The notes under the pieces were generated by a model. That model ran no database searches. It saw nothing but the letters and a program-made list of their open reading frames with translations, and was not told where the DNA came from. Made by a program: the position numbers and the translations under genes. Shown one piece after another: positions 25,453-32,359 of a stretch of 34,065 nt of DNA. Source of the DNA: CAIMMJ01 sp037131955 (lineage in GTDB: Bacteria > Bacteroidota > Bacteroidia > UBA4408). Position 1 is the stretch's first letter. Each line of letters starts with the position of its first letter. The stretch spans positions 1 through 34,065 of the forward strand of contig JBAXQC010000026.1 of NCBI GenBank assembly GCA_037131955.1. The letters are read 5' to 3'.

Positions 25453-25460
25453 CAAAAATA
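25453..25460 (-). promoter_or_regulatory. TAnnTTTG -7 element of the moxR-bat operon
   Basis: TATTTTTG on the minus strand ends 14 bases before the moxR ATG. It fits the Bacteroidota -7 consensus; I see no -33 TTG at the expected spacing. No other promoter candidate is visible inside the following eight genes, which are almost gapless. Confidence 0.35.
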
Positions 25461-25571
25461 GAATTGTCAATTCTTTAGTGTGTATAAAGCATGTTAAGTT
25501 TTGTTAATCAATATTGGCTGTTTCCTTTGCTATTGTTAGCATATAGAGAATTTACAAGCTAAATTAAATCC

Positions 25572-25610
25572 AAAAAAAAACCCTTTAAAAATTTCTTTCC
25601 AAAGGGTTTT
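25572..25610 (-). terminator. rho-independent terminator after rplY
   Basis: On the minus strand AAAACCCTTT (25601-25610) pairs with AAAGGGTTTT (25577-25586), a ten-base perfect stem with a 14-base loop, followed by a run of U to 25572. It lies 17 bases past the rplY stop codon and separates prs-rplY from the moxR-bat operon. Confidence 0.8.
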
Positions 25611-25627
25611 GATTAATATTTGTTTAT

Positions 25628-26218
25628 TTATTTTTTCTTGGCAGGAGCGGCAGCTTCAGTTGCAGCAGCAGCAGCAGCACGTGTCATTCTAACAGCGGCT
25701 ATCACTACGTTTGGAGCATCTAAGAAAGTAACGCCATCAATTTTCATTTGAGAAACTTTTACAACTCCACCAATTTCTAAGGGTTCAACATTTACTGATA
25801 TAAAGTCTGGAAGGTCTTTAACGAAAGCCCTTACCTTTAGTTTTCTTACATTTGAAACTAACTTACCACCTGTACGAACACCGGCAGCAGTTCCACTTAA
25901 TTTAACTGGAATATCAATAACAATTGGTTTGTTGTTGTCTAATTCCATAAAATCTATGTGCATAATTTTATCTGAAACTCCATTAAATTGAATTTCTTGC
26001 ATAATAGTGTTGTACTCCTTTCCATCAACAGAAATGTTTACAGTATAAACTTCTGGTGTATAAATTAAATGACGAAGGTCGTTGTATTTTACACTAAAAA
26101 ATACTTGGCTTGCTCCACCATAAACTACACATGGCACCAAATCTTGTGCTCTTAGGTGTGCAGCATCTTTTTTCCCTACGTTCGCTCTTGACGAACCGCT
26201 CAAATTAAATACTTTCAT
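25628..26218 (-). CDS. rplY: 50S ribosomal protein L25, CTC form
   Basis: L25 binds 5S rRNA in the large subunit. The 196-residue protein is the long CTC/TL5 type: an L25 domain at the N-terminus (SSRANVGKKDAAHLRAQDLVPCVVYGG) and a second beta domain (IDIPVKLSGTAAGVRTGGKLVSNVRKLKVRA), then an alanine-rich tail ending AAAPAKKK. The alanine run is encoded by a (GCT)n triplet repeat. It follows prs by 83 bases, the usual prs-rplY pairing, and ends with a strong terminator. Confidence 0.95.
   Translation of the reverse strand: MKVFNLSGSSRANVGKKDAAHLRAQDLVPCVVYGGASQVFFSVKYNDLRHLIYTPEVYTVNISVDGKEYNTIMQEIQFNGVSDKIMHIDFMELDNNKPIVIDIPVKLSGTAAGVRTGGKLVSNVRKLKVRAFVKDLPDFISVNVEPLEIGGVVKVSQMKIDGVTFLDAPNVVIAAVRMTRAAAAAATEAAAPAKKK
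25662..25679. repeat. (GCA)6 trinucleotide run inside rplY
   Basis: Six GCA units on the plus strand encode the alanine run near the C-terminus of L25 on the minus strand. Slippage here would change only the number of alanines and would not shift the frame. Confidence 0.7.
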
Positions 26219-26301
26219 TTTTTTATTTTTGTGTGAACTTGTCTTTTTCCGTCTTAAAAAAACTCCTCCACGTTTTTATTTTTATAGTTATGACGGTTAT
26301 C

Positions 26302-27246
26302 TTAAATGATAAATTTTGTGCTTATAGACTGTTGATTATGCACCATCTCAAAAACATCGGCAAATAAATCTGCCACAGAGAGCACATTTATTTTGGAAGT
26401 AATTTCCTCGTATCCTTTTTTTAGTGGAATAGTATCTGATACTATTAGCTCAGTAATACTTGACTTTTCAATTGTTTCGTAGGCATTTCCACTTAAAATT
26501 GGGTGAGAACAAACTGCTCTAATACTTTTTGCTCCTTTGTCCATCATCATGTCTGAGGCTTTGGCAAGTGTTCCGGCTGTATCAACAATATCATCTACCA
26601 AAACTATGTCTTTGCCTTCTACATCGCCAATAACAGTCATGCTGTCTACTTTATTGGCCACTTTTCTTTGTTTGTAGCAAATTACAATGTCGCACTTTAA
26701 GTATTTGGCGTAAGAGTTTGCCCTTTTTGAACCACCCATATCAGGCGCTGCAATGGTAAGGTTGGGCAATTCTAAGTTTTGTATATAAGGCAAGAAAATG
26801 GAAGAGCCGTAAAGGTGATCTACTGGAACATCAAAGAATCCTTGTATTTGATCTGCATGCAGATCCATGGTAATAATTCTTGTTACACCTGCAGATATTA
26901 ATAGATTAGCTACTAATTTTGCTCCAATAGCAACTCTTGGTTTATCTTTTCTATCTTGCCTTGCATAACCAAAATAAGGAAGTACTGCAATAATTTCTTT
27001 GGCGGAAGCTCGTTTTGCGGCATCAATCATCAACAACATTTCTAACAAATTATCCGCCGGCGGAAAAGTAGATTGAATAATAAAAACATCACTTCCTCTA
27101 ACAGTTTCTTCAAAAGAGGGTTGAAATTCACCGTCGCTAAACTGCGAAACAGTTACTTTTCCTAACTCAGTTCCATAACATTCGGCAATTTTATGTGCTA
27201 AGTAGTAGGAGGCTCGGCAAGAGAAAATCTTTACTTTGGTTTCCAC
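26302..27246 (-). CDS. prs: ribose-phosphate pyrophosphokinase
   Basis: Prs makes phosphoribosyl pyrophosphate from ribose 5-phosphate and ATP for nucleotide, histidine and tryptophan synthesis. The 314-residue length is standard. Family blocks: FSDGEFQPSFEETVRGSDVF near 36-55, GYARQDRKDKPR, MDLHADQIQGFFDVPVDHL, and the PRPP-binding loop DIVLVDDIVDTAGTLAKA near 212-229. It begins 20 bases after a TACTTTCG element and is followed by rplY. Confidence 0.96.
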   Translation of the reverse strand: METKVKIFSCRASYYLAHKIAECYGTELGKVTVSQFSDGEFQPSFEETVRGSDVFIIQSTFPPADNLLEMLLMIDAAKRASAKEIIAVLPYFGYARQDRKDKPRVAIGAKLVANLLISAGVTRIITMDLHADQIQGFFDVPVDHLYGSSIFLPYIQNLELPNLTIAAPDMGGSKRANSYAKYLKCDIVICYKQRKVANKVDSMTVIGDVEGKDIVLVDDIVDTAGTLAKASDMMMDKGAKSIRAVCSHPILSGNAYETIEKSSITELIVSDTIPLKKGYEEITSKINVLSVADLFADVFEMVHNQQSISTKFII

Positions 27247-27610
27247 TGTTTTTTTGTTTGGGGTTGCGAAAGTAGCAAATTTTTCTAATTTTTTGACTTT
27301 AAATTATTATTAAAATAGATTTCTGCTGTTAATTTCCTTCTTACAAATCATTTCAAACCATTTAATTGAAAATAATATTCGAAAAAAAATAAAAACTATC
27401 AATTTTTTAACTACTTGTTTTTCAATAATAAAAACGTTTTTAAACGCTTATTTTCGTTTATATCCAAATACAATTATTTATCCTCCGACTAATTTTTTGC
27501 CAAGCCCACACCTTTGCATCGTCGAAACCGAAAAACAGTAGCTACACAATTTTTTACGGCGAGCAAAAAAAGAACAATTAAATAAGTATTAACTAAAAAC
27601 ACGAAAACAC
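27247..27610. other. 364-base divergent intergenic region between prs and ssb
   Basis: No gene or RNA gene is visible. Near prs lies TACTTTCG (27267-27274, minus), one base off the -7 consensus, 20 bases before the prs ATG. The middle is very AT-rich, with a small hairpin CGTTT/AAACG near 27434-27445. The part nearest ssb (about 27480-27570) is distinctly richer in G and C than the rest and could be a transcribed 5' leader, but I found no exact TAnnTTTG for ssb. Confidence 0.4.
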
Positions 27611-28006
27611 ATGAACACACTTAGAAACAAAGTACAGTTAATTGGTAACATAGGCAAAGAGCCCATGATTTATACCACAGAAACAGGCAAAAAGGTAGCA
27701 AGGTTCTCTTTAGCAACAGTAGAAAGTTACAAAGACAAAAACGGCGATTGGGTTAAACAAACAAGCTGGCACCAAGTGGTTGCATGGGGCAAAGCAGCAC
27801 TTATGGTAGAAGAAAAAGCAAAAAAAGGGGTAGAAATTGCCATTGAAGGAAAATTGCAAAACCGCAGCTATACCAACAAAGAAGGTCATACAGCTTTTGT
27901 AACAGAAATTGAAGCCAAGCAGTTATTGTTGATCTACAGAAACAAAAACGTAGAAAAAACGGCCTCAAACAATGTGGTAGAACTAAAACAACAAAGACCA
28001 TTTTAA
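27611..28006 (+). CDS. ssb: single-stranded DNA-binding protein, short form
   Basis: An OB-fold SSB of 131 residues: MNTLRNKVQLIGNIGKEP, GKKVARFSLAT, TSWHQVVAWGKAA, EIAIEGKLQNRSYTNKEG. These match the SSB core closely. The tail is short and basic and ends KQQRPF; it keeps the terminal Pro-Phe but not the acidic residues of the DDDIPF tip that recruits repair and replication proteins. A paralogue follows after 60 bases. Which, if either, is the essential replication SSB cannot be told; a canonical copy may lie elsewhere. Confidence 0.9.
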   Translation: MNTLRNKVQLIGNIGKEPMIYTTETGKKVARFSLATVESYKDKNGDWVKQTSWHQVVAWGKAALMVEEKAKKGVEIAIEGKLQNRSYTNKEGHTAFVTEIEAKQLLLIYRNKNVEKTASNNVVELKQQRPF

Positions 28007-28066
28007 ATTAAACAACACAACAAATTAAATTCAAAAAAAAATTAATAATTACTAAAACAAAACATC

Positions 28067-28408
28067 ATGAACAATTTAAGAAACAAAGTACAATTAATAG
28101 GACACATTGGCAAAGACCCAGAAGTGAAAGAGTTTGAGGCAGGAAAAAAGTTGGCAAAATTTAGTATTGCTACCAACGAAAATTACAAAAACCAAAAAGG
28201 TGAATGGCAAACACAAACCACCTGGCACAACGTAATAGCTTGGGGAAACAATGCAGCTATAATTGAAAAGAAGTTGGTTAAAGGAACTGAGGTTGCTATT
28301 GAGGGTAAGTTAATCAACAGAAGCTATACCGACAAGGACGGAAACAAAAAATACGTTTCGGAAGTAGAGCTGAATGAGCTGTTGATTTTGACCAAAAATA
28401 ACGATTAA
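28067..28408 (+). CDS. single-stranded DNA-binding protein paralogue, tail-less
   Basis: A second SSB OB-fold of 113 residues, a little over half identical by eye to the preceding one (MNNLRNKVQLIGHIGKDP; GKKLAKFSIAT; TTWHNVIAWGNNA; EVAIEGKLINRSYTDKDG). It ends right after the OB fold (LILTKNND), with neither linker nor acidic tip. The two genes arose by tandem duplication and are probably transcribed together; a strong terminator follows this one. Confidence 0.9.
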   Translation: MNNLRNKVQLIGHIGKDPEVKEFEAGKKLAKFSIATNENYKNQKGEWQTQTTWHNVIAWGNNAAIIEKKLVKGTEVAIEGKLINRSYTDKDGNKKYVSEVELNELLILTKNND

Positions 28409-28429
28409 TTTCTTTTCAACTTTAAACTC

Positions 28430-28463
28430 AAAACCCGTCAAATAAAATTGGCGGGTTTTTTTG
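28430..28463 (+). terminator. rho-independent terminator after the ssb pair
   Basis: AAAACCCGTC (28430-28439) pairs with GGCGGGTTTT (28450-28459), with one G-T wobble and a ten-base loop, and is followed by a T run to 28463. It lies 21 bases past the second ssb stop codon. Confidence 0.85.
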
Positions 28464-28514
28464 TTTATTTCAAATGCTTTTTACTTGAAGTATTTATGAT
28501 TAATAAAAATTTTT

Positions 28515-28522
28515 TACATTTG
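28515..28522 (+). promoter_or_regulatory. TAnnTTTG -7 element of the lipoprotein gene
   Basis: TACATTTG matches the -7 consensus exactly and ends 17 bases before the ATG at 28540. It lies after the ssb terminator, so this gene is an independent unit. The nearest upstream TTG is about 27 bases away, too far for a standard -33. Confidence 0.5.
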
Positions 28523-28539
28523 TTAAAAATAAACCTAAC

Positions 28540-29091
28540 ATGAAAAAAATTACACTTCTATTTTTATTTACAATTGCAATTGGTAGCATTTTTAGCTCTT
28601 GCAAAAAAGAAGATTTTGGTTCTATTGAAGTAACCAGTGAACAACTAATTTTTAACATTGATTCAATACCTCTAGCAGGACCTTATGAAAAAAAATCGAT
28701 AGGGAAATGGGATGTGGATGAATTTGCCGCTCAAAATAAAATTGATTTAAAGAAAGGGGCTAAAGAATTTAAATTTGAATCATGTAAAATGGTTATTACA
28801 GAAGGAAATTTAAAATTTGGTGATTTTAAATATATACAAGTGAAGGTTACTGCTGATGGACTTACAGCAAAAGACATGATACAACGTTTTGATATTCCGG
28901 CAGGTGCAGACAAAGAAATAAACATTAATAACATGCCCAATGTAAATTTTGTAGAGTATGCTCAAGCTGGTGATGTAACAATGGAGTTGTTTACAGAAAC
29001 AACAAGAAATTCTGTACCAAAAGGAGTTATAAGAGCCTATCCAAAAGTTAAAGTTTTTGATACCAAACAATGGGTAAGTTTATTTAAGTAA
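28540..29091 (+). CDS. lipoprotein of unknown function
   Basis: The 183-residue protein starts with a lipoprotein signal (MKKITLLFLFTIAIGSIFSSC, lipid-modified cysteine C21, followed by KKEDFGS). The rest is predicted to be mostly beta, with no motif I recognise. As in other Bacteroidota lipoproteins it may sit in the inner or outer membrane. It is a single-gene unit with its own promoter element and a strong terminator. Intact, with no sign of recent transfer. Confidence 0.8.
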   Translation: MKKITLLFLFTIAIGSIFSSCKKEDFGSIEVTSEQLIFNIDSIPLAGPYEKKSIGKWDVDEFAAQNKIDLKKGAKEFKFESCKMVITEGNLKFGDFKYIQVKVTADGLTAKDMIQRFDIPAGADKEININNMPNVNFVEYAQAGDVTMELFTETTRNSVPKGVIRAYPKVKVFDTKQWVSLFK

Positions 29092-29097
29092 CAAAAC

Positions 29098-29129
29098 AAA
29101 AATCCCTTGAAAAATTCAAGGGATTTTTT
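29098..29129 (+). terminator. strong, possibly bidirectional terminator
   Basis: AAATCCCTTGAA (29100-29111) pairs with TTCAAGGGATTT (29115-29126) around a three-base loop, followed by T to 29129. It ends the lipoprotein gene. The A-rich left flank gives a U-rich run on the minus strand too, so it could also stop minus-strand transcripts; the stop codon of the decayed frame at 29128 abuts it. Confidence 0.85.
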
Positions 29130-29308
29130 ATTCGTACATTATTTTATCTCTACGTTTTTTGATTTTTGCATTGTCCTCAATCTTTTTTAATAATCTTTCT
29201 GGAGTTACTAACTTTGAGTGGACAAAAAGTTAAGACCTATCTGCTAACTTTGGAATTCTGGAATTCCAAATAAAAAGAGGATAAAACTTCATAGTCCTTA
29301 TACTGCAT
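29128..29308 (-). pseudogene. possible small decayed gene
   Basis: Two minus-strand pieces look like remnants of one short gene. One opens with ATG at 29308 and reads MQYKDYEVLSSFYLEFQN and on for 23 codons to a stop at 29237. The other, in a different frame, is open from 29229 and ends VTPERLLKKIEDNAKIKKRR followed by DKIMYE and a stop at 29128, directly against the terminator hairpin. A charged, helix-like C-terminus ending at a terminator is what a real gene end looks like. I do not recognise the family, and chance cannot be excluded. Confidence 0.3.
29249..29270. repeat. ten-base perfect inverted repeat
   Basis: TTTGGAATTC (29249-29258) and GAATTCCAAA (29261-29270) flank TG. The two-base spacer makes a poor hairpin but a reasonable protein-binding palindrome. 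It falls inside the possible decayed gene and 53 bases after the hydrolase stop codon. Confidence 0.45.
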
Positions 29309-29322
29309 TTTTTAAATTGATA

Positions 29323-30183
29323 TTATTTAGTTGATAAATTTATAAGTTCAAACAATTTCTCTCTTATAAAATCTGGGTTTTCTTTTGTGATGAGGTGTCC
29401 GTTTTGAGGCAAAAAATAATAACAATGGTCAGAGCAAATCATTAAGCTATCTATGTAATTGGCATTTTTAGGATAGATAATAAAATCCTTTCCTCCTTGA
29501 GCAATAATTGATGGTTGCTCTATTTTGCTCCAATACGTAGCAATTTTTTTCAACTCTTTTTGATGGGCAAATTTTTCGTCGCTGGCAGTTCTTATTGCTT
29601 TAGGAAACAGCCACCGTAATGGTGGATAATAAATGGGTTTAGAGAACCACCAAAACTTTTCTAAGTTAGGGTCAACCGCTGGCGACACAAGAAATATTCC
29701 ATCTACTTTTTTTGGATTGTTATAGGCCATTATTGCTGCAATTGGCGCACCATAAGACCTCCCCAAAATATAACACTTTTTGTTTTTAGAAAGTGAGAGC
29801 AAAGGAGACAATAGTTTTGCTTGTTCCTCTATAGAAACAACAGGAGATTTTTTGCTCGACTTTCCGTATCCGGGTCTATCTACCGAAATAATTCTAAAAT
29901 GCTTGAGCAAAAAAGAGTCTTCTAGGTATTCTAAATAACCATACCAAGCACCTGGAGCGCCGTGTGTAAGAATTAACAAGGGAAGGCTATCGGCTTTTGC
30001 ATTGGCAAAAGCATAAAATATTTTTTGCCCTAAAGTGTCGTAAGAAAAAAATTGTGGTTTGGGTGTATGCGTTGTGTAATAGGTTTCAATCTCTTTGTCG
30101 GTCATAAAAAACTTACCAAAACAAGCAGACAAAAAAACACTTGAGAGTACCAAAAGAAAGAGGGGAAGTATATATTTTTTCAC
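29323..30183 (-). CDS. alpha/beta hydrolase lipoprotein
   Basis: A 286-residue alpha/beta hydrolase with a lipoprotein signal (LSSVFLSAC, C21). The catalytic triad is readable: S143 in GRSYG, D233 in GGKDF and H263 in NGHL; HGAPG (74-78) provides the oxyanion hole and DRPGYGKSS fits the family. The start codon is GTG, giving a clean signal peptide. The substrate is unknown (ester, lactone or amide). It follows the deacetylase gene by 31 bases and is the last of the fbp run. Confidence 0.82.
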   Translation of the reverse strand: MKKYILPLFLLVLSSVFLSACFGKFFMTDKEIETYYTTHTPKPQFFSYDTLGQKIFYAFANAKADSLPLLILTHGAPGAWYGYLEYLEDSFLLKHFRIISVDRPGYGKSSKKSPVVSIEEQAKLLSPLLSLSKNKKCYILGRSYGAPIAAIMAYNNPKKVDGIFLVSPAVDPNLEKFWWFSKPIYYPPLRWLFPKAIRTASDEKFAHQKELKKIATYWSKIEQPSIIAQGGKDFIIYPKNANYIDSLMICSDHCYYFLPQNGHLITKENPDFIREKLFELINLSTK

Positions 30184-30214
30184 TCTAAAATTACAGGCTG
30201 CAAGTAATGAATTT

Positions 30215-30766
30215 CTAGTTTAAAATTTTGTGAAATTCAAATCCCTTTTGTATAAAATAAACTAAAGTTTTTTCTAAAGTTTCTAGCATTCTTGGTGCTG
30301 CTTTTATGCTATCGTGAAAAACAATAATATCACTGGCCTTACTTTTTTTTACATAGTTAAAACACGATTCAACGGTTTTTTTGGGATTGTAATCTCTGCT
30401 TAATACATTCCAAAAAACCACTTTGTATTTTTTTCTGAGCAACCAGTATTGCCTTGGCGTTATTTTTCCATACGGTGGTCTAAACAAATTATTGTCGAAA
30501 AATATTTCTGCTTTTTTAATGTCTTGCAAGTAAGTTTTTGTTTGGGTTGTCCAACCTTTAGGATGAGAGAAGCTATGGTTTGCAACAGTGTGGCCGCTTT
30601 GTTTTATTTTTTCAAAAATATGTGGAAACAGTTCTATGTTTTTTCCCAAACAAAAAAAAGTAGCTTTTGCATGGTACTTCTCTAAAATTTCTAAAACTTT
30701 TTCTGTTACGTCGGGGGTTGGTCCGTCGTCGAAAGTGAGGTAAAGAATTTTTTTTTCTTGCTGCAA
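30215..30766 (-). CDS. NodB-type polysaccharide deacetylase
   Basis: The 183-residue protein is a bare NodB domain with all five motifs: TFDDGP (D13, D14), the zinc histidines H64 and H68 in NHSFSHP, RPPYG (96-100), WNVLSRDY, and FHDS (H151). It should remove acetyl groups from an N-acetylated sugar polymer such as peptidoglycan. The start is TTG four bases after the fbp stop codon; no ATG lies between it and the catalytic motif. There is no signal peptide or membrane anchor, unusual for an enzyme acting on the envelope. Confidence 0.85.
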   Translation of the reverse strand: MQQEKKILYLTFDDGPTPDVTEKVLEILEKYHAKATFFCLGKNIELFPHIFEKIKQSGHTVANHSFSHPKGWTTQTKTYLQDIKKAEIFFDNNLFRPPYGKITPRQYWLLRKKYKVVFWNVLSRDYNPKKTVESCFNYVKKSKASDIIVFHDSIKAAPRMLETLEKTLVYFIQKGFEFHKILN

Positions 30767-30769
30767 ATG

Positions 30770-31804
30770 CTAAATACTTTTGTTTAAATCTAATTTGGTA
30801 GCTTCAATAAACTGCTCAGCTTTTTCTACCATTTTTGTAGAACCTATATACAAAGAAACTCTTTGGTGAATATCTGTAGGTTGAATTTCCATAATTCTTT
30901 GAACTCCATTTGTTGCCTTGGAACCTGCTTGTTCTGCAATAAAGGCCAAAGGATTGCATTCGTACAACAATCTTAATTTTCCTTTTGGTGATTTTAAAGT
31001 AGGAGGATAAATATAAATGCCACCTTTAATTAAATTTCTGTGGAAATCTGCCACCAAAGAGCCAATGTATCTCAAAGAATAAGGTCTTCCGTTTTCTAAA
31101 TCTTCTTCTTGGCAATACTTTATGTATTCTTTTACTGCAGGTGTAAAGTGCACAAAGTTTCCTTGGTTTATAGAATAAATGTCCCCATCTAAAGGTGCTT
31201 GCATATCGGGATGAGAAAGGCAAAATTCACCAATAGAAGGATCTAAAGTAAAACCGTTTACGCCAAAACCGGTGGTATAAACTAGCATGGTACTTGAGCC
31301 ATAAATAATGTATCCAGCGGCAACTTGCTCCGTTCCTTTTTGCAAAAAATCTTCCACGGTTCCGGGGCCCGACAAAGAAACTCTTCGGTAGATAGAAAAA
31401 ATAGTTCCTATAGAAACATTCACGTCTATGTTGGAAGAACCATCTAATGGGTCCATACAAACTACATATTTTGCATTTCTAGAAATCTCGTTGTCAATAA
31501 TAATTATGTCGTCGTTTTCTTCGGATGCTATGGCACAACATTCTCCTCCGGCTTTTAGTGCAGCAATAAATTGTTCGTTGGCAAACACATCTAATTTTTT
31601 TTGCTCCTCGCCTTGAATGTTGGTATCGCCGGCAGCTCCTAAAATATCTACCAAGCCCGCCTTGTTCACTTCTCTGTTCACAATTTTGGCAGCAATTCCA
31701 ATGTCTCTTAAGAGTCTGCTAAGTTCGCCCTTTGCATACGGATAATCAGATTGCCTAGAAATAATAAACTGACCTAATGTTACAACTGCTCCTGGTAATG
31801 ACAT
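30770..31804 (-). CDS. fbp: fructose-1,6-bisphosphatase class I
   Basis: Class I FBPase converts fructose 1,6-bisphosphate to fructose 6-phosphate in gluconeogenesis. The 344-residue length fits. The metal-binding block MDPLDGSSNIDVN is near 115-127, with SEENDD ahead of it, and YIGSLVADFHRNLIKGGIYIYP and LLYECNPLAFIAEQAGSKA are the substrate-binding and family blocks. It heads a three-gene minus-strand run and diverges from the GNAT gene. The best promoter-like string upstream is GATATTTG, one base off, so the promoter is uncertain. Confidence 0.96.
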   Translation of the reverse strand: MSLPGAVVTLGQFIISRQSDYPYAKGELSRLLRDIGIAAKIVNREVNKAGLVDILGAAGDTNIQGEEQKKLDVFANEQFIAALKAGGECCAIASEENDDIIIIDNEISRNAKYVVCMDPLDGSSNIDVNVSIGTIFSIYRRVSLSGPGTVEDFLQKGTEQVAAGYIIYGSSTMLVYTTGFGVNGFTLDPSIGEFCLSHPDMQAPLDGDIYSINQGNFVHFTPAVKEYIKYCQEEDLENGRPYSLRYIGSLVADFHRNLIKGGIYIYPPTLKSPKGKLRLLYECNPLAFIAEQAGSKATNGVQRIMEIQPTDIHQRVSLYIGSTKMVEKAEQFIEATKLDLNKSI

Positions 31805-31846
31805 AGTTTTTTTTGAATATTTATGTTACAAATATCAAATTTTTTC

Positions 31847-31874
31847 TTGTTAGAACAACAAATTTTTACATTTG
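31847..31874 (+). promoter_or_regulatory. TTG / TAnnTTTG promoter of the GNAT-hldD-gtrA operon
   Basis: TTG (31847-31849) is followed after 17 bases by TACATTTG (31867-31874), an exact match to the Bacteroidota promoter. Transcription would start near 31880, which places the start codon at 31895 rather than at the upstream in-frame ATG at 31823. Confidence 0.6.
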
Positions 31875-31894
31875 AATACTTTACAATCCAAAGA

Positions 31895-32359
31895 ATGAAC
31901 ATTACAATAAGAAAAGGAAATATAAACGATTGCCAAGCTGCTTTTGAATTGATAAAAGAACTTGCTCTGTATGAAAAAGCACCAGAAGAAGTAACAAATA
32001 CTGCCGAACAAATGAAAACAGATGGCTTTGGAGAAAATCCTTTATTTGAATTTTATGTGGCCGAAACAGAACATAAAATTATTGGAATTGCTTTGTTTTA
32101 TATTCGTTATTCTACTTGGAAAGGACCTTGTTTGTATTTAGAAGATATTGTGGTAAAAGAACAGTTCAGAGGCAATAAAGTTGGAAAAAAATTGTTTGAC
32201 AAAGTTTTAGAACATGCCAAAGATAAAAATTTTGCATTTTTAAATTGGCAAGTATTAGATTGGAATGAACCAGCCTTTAATTTTTATAAAAAATATCCGG
32301 CGAGTTTTGACGATACGTGGGTAAACGGAAAAATAGATGTAAGAGAAATTAAATTATGA
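31895..32359 (+). CDS. GNAT-family N-acetyltransferase
   Basis: From the ATG at 31895 the protein has 154 residues: a GNAT fold with the acetyl-CoA loop QFRGNKVGKKL after the strand YLEDIVV, and LNWQVLDWNEPAFNFYKKY near the end. The PCLYLEDIVV and WNEPAFNFYKK segments resemble diamine (spermidine/spermine) and thialysine acetyltransferases, so a small amine is the likely substrate. The longer in-frame start at 31823 is rejected because the promoter lies between the two. The stop overlaps the hldD start by four bases. Confidence 0.85.
   Translation: MNITIRKGNINDCQAAFELIKELALYEKAPEEVTNTAEQMKTDGFGENPLFEFYVAETEHKIIGIALFYIRYSTWKGPCLYLEDIVVKEQFRGNKVGKKLFDKVLEHAKDKNFAFLNWQVLDWNEPAFNFYKKYPASFDDTWVNGKIDVREIKL

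Noticed and set aside
27509..27516. CACCTTTG as the ssb -7 element
   Set aside because: It misses the first consensus base, and the nearest upstream TTG is only nine bases away, far short of the usual spacing.
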